Shown here piece by piece: positions 33,984-44,100 of a stretch of 64,000 bases of DNA (positions within the stretch are counted from its first letter, which is position 1; every line of letters begins with the position of its first letter). This DNA comes from Lonicera japonica (Eukaryota; Streptophyta; Magnoliopsida; Dipsacales; Caprifoliaceae), in NCBI GenBank assembly GCA_021464415.1, contig JAKCWG010000816.1, positions 186,001-250,000 on the forward strand, in the 5' to 3' direction. A program made the position numbers and the translations under genes. The notes below the pieces were generated by a model. It saw only the letters and a list, made by a program, of their open reading frames with translations, was not told the DNA's origin and did not search any database.

Positions 33984-35839
33984 TTAGATATATAAATATA
34001 TAATTATTGAACATAAACGTAAAAAGTACCTGCTTCGGTTCCGTCGTAATTGATTATATATGCTGATGGATGGCACATGCTTGACTTTGTCAAAATCTTT
34101 TCCTGTTTTACCATGTTCCCATCGAACCCTGTTGGAGAATTCTTCAGGCATCCATCTGATCTTCAATTTTTGGAGGGTAGTGATGAATTTTAGTCCATAA
34201 GGGAGCATCTTCAAATTTGGACAAGATACAATCTCTAGAGAAAATAGATTGGGCATTGCTCCTTCATCCACCCTCCAATTTTCTAAGTATCGGGCACGAT
34301 GTATTTGAAGAACTCTGAGTTGAGGGAAACCAGTTTCAGAATAAACCATTACATGCCCTGCGTATGCATTCCACTTCAAAAAGAGGCTTCGTAAGTTGGG
34401 AAGCTTTTCTAGTACTGTGCCCATGGGATCTTCCTTTAGTTGACAACTCTCCAATGTTAGTGTAGTCAAGCCTCGACATAAGTTTTTGTCGCAGTCAGGT
34501 AACATAACTGTATGCCCGTCTATACTTAATTCACAAAGTACGGAACATCGTAGCAAATTTTCCAAAAGAGTTTGCCCATCTTCAGAGCAAAGATCACAGT
34601 ACTTTATGGAAATGGCCAGGTGTAAGAGGCGTTCTGAGGCTTCATCTATGAGGTACTTGACTATCTTCCCCAAGTCATCTTTATTGCTCACTATTGCTCC
34701 TAGTTTCATAAGATTTTTCAAGTAGGGTAGGCCTTCAACGTTGAAAACTCTCCAATCAAAATTTTCAAGCGTCTCTAGGTTCTTCAACCTAGCCAATTGC
34801 ATTTTACGACTTTGTAGTTCACCTGACAATGGAAGACTGCGAAGATATAAATGTCTCAACTCCTTTAACTTCTGTAGCACATTCGGTATCGAAGTGCACA
34901 CATATTGAGTGCCATCGTCCCATAAATCAAGCGTTTGCAAGTGGGTCATGTTTGCAATGGTGGGCGGCAACCTGTGGAATATAGTATACCTTAAACCCAA
35001 GTACTTCAAGTGCCTCAGCTTTCCTATTGACTCATCCAAGTTAGAGAATACCAATCCTCCGAGGTCTAAAACTTGAACCTTTTTGAAGTCTCTAAGATGG
35101 GATTCCACAATACGTGATATTCTCGATCTAGGAAAATAACTTTCAACGAAGAATAATACCGAATGAAGCTCGCCAGCTGCTTTACGTTTGGGGGGAACAT
35201 AATTATCTATATCTTTGAGTTCACCTAAATAAACGGCAAGCTTGTTTATCTTACGAATCGGAGAAAAGGAAGGCGTCATTGTAATTACCCCCTTGTCTTC
35301 TACTACTGTCTCCCACAATTGAAGATCCATGACCTGGAGATCTTCCTCGTTGCATTTTAAGAAGCATACGTCTCGAAGAAGTGTGTGAACACGGCAGTAT
35401 TTAAAAAGGCTAGTAGCTTCGTCGATTTGAAGCTGCACCATGCTCCTACTTGCTAAAACACGCAAGTAGTAACAGGCAAGATGAAACGTAGACTCTCCCT
35501 CTGGTAAGTCATGGGATGGTATCAAACTTTCAGCAACCCACAATTGGAGCAATTTGTTAACTTCAATCTTCGTATCGGCATGAACGTTCCTCAAGTAGAG
35601 GAAACAAGATTTCAACTCATGTGGCAACTCATCGTAACTCGTAGCTAAAACCTCTAACACTCTCCCCTTCATTGGAACTGACTTGAATATTATTTCGGGC
35701 ACTGCCAATGCTTCCCTTGAACATCATTCTTCTGTATGCATAAGTTCTCCGAGCTGCACAATTGCTAATGGAAGACCCCCACACCTCCTAACCAATTCCT
35801 TACATGTTTCCTTGTTTACATGATTATTCATTTCCTTAC
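33984..35839 (-). pseudogene. CC-NBS-LRR resistance protein, exon 2 (ARC2-LRR part), disrupted
   Basis: The exon begins after a TTTTTGTAG acceptor at 35839 in phase 1, matching the donors of both exon-1 copies. It encodes the GLPLA block (CGGLPLAIVQLGELM), then an in-frame TGA at 35724-35726. Beyond the stop come RNBS-D (CFLYL), an MHD-type site reading RVHTLLRD, and about a dozen leucine-rich repeats with phrases such as LRHLKYLGLRYT, LQTLDLWDD and LRSLFLKWN. Either the frame ends at 33984 or a GT donor after 34030 leads to a further exon. Exon 1 copy B (54903-53792) is the upstream partner by strand and order. The stop makes a full-length product unlikely. Confidence 0.85.
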
Positions 35840-36667
35840 CTACAAAAAGTACAGTCAGTCATGTTTCTAACTTAAAAACTTTTGTAAAAAATATGAACTT
35901 TCTATTTTAAAGGGAAGAAACGGCAAAGAAAACAAGGAGCTGCTTTCACCATTCTTACATACTAATTTCTAAGGCAACATTTTATTGAAAATACTCCCAC
36001 ATAATAAGGAAATCACTTAACAACTTTGCCAAATACAATCATATGTTATTAATTTGTTTCAAAAAACCGGTTATGATATTGCGTGTGCAGTATCATAACT
36101 GATTTTTTCGCGTGTGCTCACGATTCTAGTTTATATATAATTCATGTGTTTTTTCTTCATAGATGATTTTATTTATTTAGCTTTAATGCACCAAGTAAAT
36201 TGCCCACAATATTAAACTGCAAATAAAGAGTAAATTTTGTATATGAAACACATTAACAGCATAACATGTACTGGGCGATATGTAATTTTTAATAAATTAA
36301 AAAAAGTGTAAAATCAATCCCTCCAAACTCATAATACAAAATGAACATTATTGTTTGTTTTTCCATCTCAATATCTTTCTCTCCATATATATCATCTTCG
36401 TAGAATTAATCCTGCTCGCATTTAAGGTACAATCTTTCCATTTTATTTCTGCCACCTCGTAATGATCATCCCATTTTGTTCTTTTTGAGGAAATAGTTGT
36501 GTCATCTTAATTAATGCCCAAGAGTAAATGTGACACCCGAATCCAATTGTAGGGTTTGAACCCCCGATACCCGATTTATCATAGATGTCATCACTGCCAA
36601 TTGCGGGTGAAGTGTAAGTTTCAAAATCAATTAAAACTTTTATGAAAAAACTAGAAATTAGGTAGAA

Positions 36668-36770
36668 GGGGCTCTTATACATTGAATTTCACCAAAACTC
36701 CAGTGAATAATATCTTTTTGAATGAAGGGCCTATTTTACTTTAGTGATTAGTATAAGAGGCTTATTTTAT
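36668..36770. repeat. Left TIR of the MULE
   Basis: GGGGCTCTTATACATTGAATTTCAC followed by AATGAAGGGCCTATTTT pairs with the complement of 46985-47069. The match over about 60-70 bp is good, with the strongest block GAAGGGCCTATTTT. Weak similarity continues inward. Confidence 0.8.
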
Positions 36771-37035
36771 TTTATATTTTAAATAAAGGTATTTAAACAA
36801 ATTTAAATACTATTTAATTAATAAAAAATATATTATGTATTACCTAAATTACCCCCTTGTTATTTTTATGAAGTCCCAGTTATACCCTTCTAGGTTTGAA
36901 ACGTATTCATATTCACTCGCGCGAAAACTGTGAGCCGCGAAGCCTTCAGTCGTGATTCTGAGCGTGGATCTAGGTTTTCAATTGCTATTGTATGAAGCTG
37001 TAGTCGTTCTCTGTAGCTCGTTCTTGAGTGATTCA

Positions 37036-40021
37036 ATGGATTTCGAAGGTTTTTCAAGGTAATAATTTGTAGCTTTTTGATGTTTTTCTTTGTTTAGGTT
37101 ATTTTTGATAGGTTTGATTTTCGTTTTACTGTTAGTGATGTTCGTTGGATTGATTTTCGTGCAATGTTATATTTGATTGTTGCTGTGAAAGTTAATAAGT
37201 TTTTCTACGATTTTTGTAAGAGCTGCATAGTTCAGTTTAGGATTAGTTATCTTCATTATTAGGTTGAGTTCGTTCAATGATATCTATGATTATTGTTGTG
37301 AAAGTATGGACTGCAAAGTTGTTGTTGCATTGAAACAGAGAAACTTTGCAGAGAAAAATGTACTGCAATGTATGAACTTTGCAGCAAAAATATGGAGTGC
37401 AAAGTTCATATTGCAGTGTATTGTGGACTGCAATGTATGAACTTTGCACCAAAAATATGGACTGCAAAGTTCATATTGCAGTGAATTACGGACTGCAAAG
37501 TTCACTTTGCAGTGAAATATGGAGTTTGCACCAAAAATATGGACTGCAAAGTTCATATTGCAGTGAATTATGGACTGCAATGTGAAGTTTGCACCAAAAA
37601 TATGGACTGCAAAGTTCATATTGCAGTGAATTATGGACTGCAAAGTTCACTTTGCAGTGAAATATGAACTTTGCACCAAAATTATGGACTGCAAAGTTCA
37701 TATTGCAGTTAGATGAGTAGTAGGTATTTAGCAAAATAGAGTTTGATGCGATGTTTATCCGTTCTTATTTTCTTTGAATTTTTATAGGGATATTTCAAGT
37801 GGGGTCATTGCAATGATTTCTTTTAGTGGTAGTTCTTTTGGTGTTCGTATAGGGCTCGATTCTTCACTTTCCGAGCTCAAGGAATGTGTTTGTGAAAGAT
37901 GGTCTGAGATTAATCATTGCTTGTTTGAAATGTATGTTATCCGTGATGAGAAAGAGATCGTTGTAAGCACCGACGAAGAAATTAGATGTATGATATGTGC
38001 TACTGTTATTAAGGGGGAAAATACCGTCAATGTCTTTGTGAGATTGGCAGAGTGTTCAAATTCCAATGCCGTGGCTAATGATACTTGTAGTGCATCAAGT
38101 GGTTCGGTAACTCGTTCAGACACCTCGGAGGTCCGTCAACCTCTAAAATCAAGTGTCTGGGCAAATGCAATAACTGGTGTCGGACAGAGATTTGAAGGTG
38201 GTGCAGAAGAGTTCCGTTTAAAGCTAAGGCAGTTTTCAATTGAGAGAGGTTTTGATTACAAGTTTAAAAAGAATGATGCTAGGAGAATAACGGTTGTTTG
38301 TAGTAAGGATGAGGAAAGGGGATGTCAATGGAGGATTCATGCTTCACAGAAATTTAATCTACCGAACTTCTTTGTTATTAAAAGGATGGTTAGTGAGCAT
38401 ACTTGCGGTATCGGTTATAAGGATTTGAGAAAGCCGCCTATGAGTAGCAAGCTTGTGAAAAATGCTATTATGGACTTGGTTAGAGATAGGCCCCTTGTGA
38501 AGCCTTCGGAGATTATTGATGATTTTCGAAGGGACTACGGAGTTCGGTTGAGTTATTATTACGCTTACGCAGGAAGAGAGTTAGCTGTGAAGGAAATACA
38601 CGGGGATGAGTCATTATCATACAACAACCTTGTTTGGTATTTGGAGGCCTTAAAGAAGACAAACCCCGGTAGCTACACCATACTTGAAGTCAATGAGGAG
38701 ACCAATAAGTTTCAGAGATTATTTGTCTCATTTGAGGCTCAAATTTTTGGTTTTAAGTTTTGTCGTCCTCTATTATGCTTAGATGGGACATTCTTAAAAG
38801 GAAAGTTCAAGGGATGCATGCTAGCAGCTACAGGAATGAATGGCAATGGAGGTATGCTTATCTTTTTTTATCATTCGGTGCAAGCATGGTTTCATTATTC
38901 CGTGTTATTATTAGTATGTAAAAAAAGCATTAATTGTGAATTGATAATTATCTTCTTGTTTGTTTGATATTGTTGTAGAAATATTCCCTTTTGCCATGAG
39001 TGTTGTTGATTCGGAGACGGTGCAAAATTGGTGTTGGTTTTTGAACCATTTGAAGGTTATTTTGGCCAGTGACAGAGTTTTCACATTTATATCAGACAGG
39101 CATTGGGGTTTGGTGAAGTCGATAGCTGAAGTTTTTCCAAACTCTTATCATAGCTATTGTATGTGGCATTTGAAGAACAACCTGAGTACTTGTTTCTCGG
39201 CGAAAAGTAAGAAAAAATCGTTCATCTTGCAGTTGTTTGTGGATTGTGCATATGCCTCTACACATCTTGAGTTTCAAAGTGCGTTTAATGATTTGAAAGG
39301 TGCTGCTGGAAATGAAATAAAAGATTTTCTACAAAATGCGCCGATAGATCATTGGGCAAATGCCTATTTCCCCGGACAAAGGTATGGAATGATGTGTTCA
39401 AATATTGCGGAAAGCTTTAATGGCTGGATTGTGAAAGAACGTAGTCTACCCATCACCTCGATGCTGGATAAAATTCGTTTGAAGTTGATGACCATGATGT
39501 CCAACCGACGTGAGAGTTCAAGAAGTTGGAACACAGTGTTATGCCCCGACATGGAAAATATTTTGTCTGAGAAGATTAATGCGAGCAAGACGTGGAAAGT
39601 TACGAAGTCAACTGATTTTGTTTTCGAGGTTCAAGAGGAAAAAAGTCATAAGGTGGATCTTTACTACCGGCATTGTAGTTGCAATGCTTGGAAGATTGAA
39701 GGCTTTCCTTGCAATCATGCGGTGTTGTCAATTCTGGCCGATGAAAAATGTGTTTATGATTTTTGTGATCCTTGTTTTTTTAGCGTGAATTATCAGAGAT
39801 CGTACTCGCATGCGATATTTCCTATCCCTAATGCTGATAGGCCGAGAGACGTGACAAATGGATTGCATATTTTGCCTCCAGGAGTGAAGAGAACCGTGGG
39901 TCGTCCAAAAAGGAACCGAATTCCAAATACTGGGTCAAAAGCGAGGAAGTTGCGTAAGTGCGGAAGGTGTCAACATCTTGGGTTTCACAACAAAAAGACT
40001 TGTTCGGAAAGTATTCATTAG
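37036..40021 (+). CDS. mudrA-like: MULE transposase (MURA/mudrA-like), three exons
   Basis: Proposed exons are 37036-37058, 37788-38851 and 38979-40021, joined at GT-AG sites in compatible phases to 709 codons plus stop. Exon 1 encodes only MDFEGFS and part of an Arg codon; it is chosen because its AG/GTAATA donor and the TATAG acceptor keep the frame that leads to MISFSG. The N-terminus is a PB1-like region, followed by a MuDR DNA-binding domain (about residues 120-230). The catalytic domain has CLDGTFLKGKFKG (first Asp), FISDRHWG (second Asp) and CSNIAESFNGW (Glu). It continues with a SWIM zinc finger (CSCNAWKIEGFPCNHAV) and a C-terminal CCHC knuckle (CGRCQHLGFHNKKTC). It cuts and moves the element in the nucleus. 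No stop or frameshift is seen. Confidence 0.88.
37059..37787 (+). other. Intron 1 of the MULE transposase gene, carries repeat array 1
   Basis: The donor is AG/GTAATA and the acceptor TTTTTATAG. The array occupies about 37308-37712, more than half of the intron. Confidence 0.75.
37308..37712. repeat. MULE repeat array 1 (intron 1 of the transposase gene)
   Basis: It is built of a unit around ACTGCAA-AGTTCATA-TTGCAGT, an interrupted palindrome with 7-bp arms and an 8-nt centre, for example perfectly at 37461-37482. Copies are separated by GAA-T-TATGG or by TTTGCACCAAAAATATGG. Forward and reversed centres both occur. Local period is about 30 or 60 bp. Confidence 0.9.
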
Positions 40022-40227
40022 TTTTAGTATATGTTGTGTACTAGTTGTTAAGTGCAGTTTACTTTTGATATTTCTTTTTGTTAATTTGAAGAGCTTGAAA
40101 AAATTGTTTTGTTTTTATTTGGATTTCTTTGAAGTTTTGATGATGGGAGATATTTGTTTGTTAGACATATATGAAATGAATGGTATGGTTTTATTGTTCT
40201 TATCTGGATATGTTAATGTTAATTGCA

Positions 40228-40890
40228 GATAAAATGGACTGCAATGTTTATTTTGCACCAAAAATATGTATTGCAATATGAACTTTGCAGTGAAATATGG
40301 ACTGCAATATGAAGTTTGCAGTGAAATATGAACTGCAAAGTTCATATTGCAGTAAAACAGAAAAACTCTGCAGTGAAAATGTTGACTGCAATATGGACTT
40401 TGCAGTGAAATATGAAGTGCAATATGAACTTTGCAGTCAAATATGGACTGCAATATGAACTTTGCACTGAAATATGAGCTGCAAAGTTCACATTGCAGTA
40501 AAATTTTCACTTGAAAATTCCTGTTGGAGTAAAAAGGTGGACTGCAAAGTCCACATTGCAGTGAAATTTGCACTTGAAAATTCCTGTTGGAGTAAAAAGG
40601 TGGATTCCAAAGTTCACATTACACTGAAATATGTACTGCAACATGAACTTTGCAAAAAATTCTGGACTGCAAAGTTGATATTGCAGTCAAACAGATAAAC
40701 TTTTCAGTGAAACATGGACTGCAAAGTTCTTATTGCAGTGAAAATATGGATTGCAATATGGACTTTGCAGTGAAATATGGACTGCAAAGTTCATATTGCA
40801 GTGAAACTTGAACTTTGCACCAAAAATATGGACTGCAAAGTTCATATTGCAGTGAAAATATGGACTGCAATATGAACTTTGCAGCAAAAA
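40228..40890. repeat. MULE repeat array 2 (between the convergent genes)
   Basis: It uses the same unit as array 1, with both orientations of the centre (AGTTCATA and TATGAACT) mixed. It begins about 200 bp after the transposase stop codon and ends about 270 bp before the 3' end of the Ulp1-like gene. A longer variant, ACTTGAAAATTCCTGTTGGAGT, occurs twice near 40510 and 40573. Confidence 0.9.
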
Positions 40891-41165
40891 AAAGCATAGT
40901 TGAAACCTTGTTTTTTCATAATCTGTGTTTTCCATAGCAGTGCATATTTGAATTAGCACAAAACAATTCCAAAAACAAAATGTAAATGGCACCACACACA
41001 AACATAAAAAAAGAATTTGCACAAAACCATGATTGGATATTACTTACAATTTCAGCATGGCTGCATATTACTTACAATTTCATTTGTGCAAAAGTAAACT
41101 TTGAGATTTAGTAGACTAATATGTAACAAATATCTAAAGTTCTATAAACAAAAAATATGATGTTT

Positions 41166-44100
41166 CTATTGTTGGTCATCATCCTTGTCGTTCTTCAAAA
41201 ACTCTAATGTTTTCATTCTTTCGATATGGTCTTCGAGCCTCCAGCAATAGGGTATATCCGTCAATATTAACCAAACTATGTGTGCACGTTTTTTGGACAT
41301 CAAATCTTCGTCCTCGAATTCTTTTAGGATCTCTTGTCCTTGGACAAGCCTTTCTATAAACTCACACACATAGAGTGCACAATCAACACTACAATATGAA
41401 AAGAGTTTAGTGTTAGTATTTATAAATTTGACAAATTTTGAAACAAATAACTTTTATATATATATATATATATTACAAAATTCTGTGTATTTAACTTACG
41501 AAAATCCTTGTCGCGGGCATTCCTTTGAAATGATTTTAGTGTTATCCTCCAATACCGTCATCCCAAGGTAAAGCAGTTTCATATTGAGGATGTCTGTCAC
41601 GGCTTGTTTCTAAATAAAATTTTAAAGAACAATAATTATTCAGGAACATGATTTAATAATCCTTTGAAAAGATTTAAAAATTGTTAAATCTTGTACCCTT
41701 ACCATCTGTTTGGCATCTTCCAGGAATATGTTTTTCTTCTTGCCCCTTGGAGGCATTGTGTTGTAGTGTAACCATGTTCTTGTTCGAAGATCCAGGACAA
41801 GTAAAGTCCAGTGGAATCCGTGCTTGTCCTTTCTGTCTCTTGCGGTGTTCATCGGAAATAGTAACAGATTTGTTCTAGCATCGACTTCATTTATTGTGTC
41901 GTTCAAGAACTTCCTTGCATTTTTTTCATTAGCATCTTTAACAAAAGTCTGTATTAACAAAAAAAAATTACTGAGCAAAGTAATATCATTATTGAAAGAT
42001 TGGAAAAGTTGATTATTTTGAAGTAGTTGATTACCCATGTCATAGAGGAGAATATAATGCTCGTCGATTGATTTGGAAAGAATATCTTCTTCAAATGCAT
42101 TGAGTACCAATCTATTATCTGTGTTCATGTAACATGTGTTATTATTCAAAATGTGAACATAATTATATAAGAAAACCTTTAATTTTCTTTTTATGTATTA
42201 CCTGTGTATCCACAAAACCATTGCACAGCAGGTCTTCTAACAGACTCGCTGTTATGTGGATATGGGTTTCATGGTTTTCCCAAGCAACAGTCCTGTATGA
42301 TATTATAACATGAGAAATATAGCTAACTTTGTGGTGAGCAATTATTGTGCAAAATATGGACTGCAAAGTTAATATTGAAGTGAATATATGGACTGCAATA
42401 TGAACTTTGCAGTCAAATATGGACTACAAAGTTCATATTGCAGTGAAATGTGGACTGCAATTTGGACTTTCGAATAAAAATATAGACTGCAATATGAACT
42501 TTGCAGTGAAAAAAGGAAACTGTGCAAATAAATGTGGACTGCAAAGTTCATATTGCAGTGAAATATTGACTGCAATATGAAGTTGCGCCAAAAAATATGG
42601 ACTGCAAAGTTCAGATTGCAGTGAGGATTTGGATTGCAATATGAACCATGAACAATAAATTTGTACTGCAAAGTTCACATTGCAGTAAAATATGTACTGC
42701 AAAGTTCACATTGCAGTGAAAAAGTAAAAATTTGTAGTGAAAATATGGACTGCAATATGAAGTTTGCACTAAAATTATGGGATGGAATATGAACTTTCTT
42801 CTCTTTGCAGTGTATATATTCATTAATGATTTGTTGCAAAAGACAAGTTTTTTTGCAGTGATCATAAATATTGACAGAATAAATGATTAAAGAATTTACG
42901 TTGTATCTGCATGGTTGAAAAAGGTATTGATCAAATCTTGTTGATCTTTGTTGAAATACTTATATAATTTGCTCTTTTTGCTGATATTGGACAAGTCGGT
43001 TTTTGTTGGCGATCCAGGATGAGCTTCATAATCTTCGACATCAATTGAGTCTTTACTACCAGCAGGAGGAATATCAAATTTTGTTTCATCAATTTTTTTT
43101 CCCTTCCTATCAAGTTTAAGCTTTGATTTTCCTGCTTTCTTCTTTTCATCCTTATCAGAAGTGTCTTCCTTTTCATCCTTCTTGGGGATCTCTTTCCTGT
43201 CATAGTAAATAAAAACATTGTCGTCTTTTGAGATTCTTTCCCTCTTCTTTAGCCTTAGGATGAATGATTTCACTGTTGGCTCTTCCTGCTTTTCTTGAAG
43301 ATTACGTGGTGGAGTTTGTTTGGTGAAAGGTTCTTTAGCAGCTGTTAGACACTCAAAGTCAATGTAGTCGATTTTGTCATCGAATATCGGAGGGCTTTCA
43401 ACTACATTGCTATCGATTAACTGCAGTTCCTTATTTGTTTTGTGCTTTAAGAACCCGTCACTCTTTACTTGCATGAGAGTCTCCAACTGAATTACTCTTT
43501 CTAGAAGCTCCTTATTTTCCTGTGTTAATCTTTCATTCTCTTGTTTCAAACATTCAACCATTTTGCTTTCACTATTCTCTGGAAGCTTCTGTTCAGTTGG
43601 AAGATATGCTTCTTCAGTTGGAAGCTTATGTTCCTTGACTTCCTTGAATTCTTCAGTAAGAAGCTTTTGCTCTGTTTCGGATACATCAGCAAGTACCTCC
43701 ACCACCTAGATGTGTTAAAAAAGGGAAAGAGGGTGAAGATGTATTAAAAAAGAAGTTTCAGTTATTAATAATCTGAATTATTTTTGTGCTAAAACAAGTG
43801 TTTACAAAAAATATAAACTGCAAAGTTGATAATTCAGTGAAACAGAAAAACTATGTACATAAAATATGGACTGCAAACTTAACATTGCAGTTAAATTTGC
43901 ACTGCAAACTTAACATTGCAGTTAAATTTGCACTGCAAACTTCAGATTTCAGTAAATTTTGGACTGCAAACTTCACTTTCCAGCAAAATTTGCACTGCAA
44001 ACTTCACATTGCAATTAAATTTGGACTGCAAACTTCACTTTGCAGCAAAATTTGCACTGCAAACTTCACATTGCAGTTAATTTTGCACTGAGAAGTTCAT

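Noticed and set aside
6344..35839. Joining NLR exon 1 copy A to the LRR exon at 33984-35839
   Set aside because: Both are on the minus strand, and the LRR exon lies upstream of exon 1 copy A in transcription order, so it cannot be its 3' exon. Exon 1 copy B fits instead.
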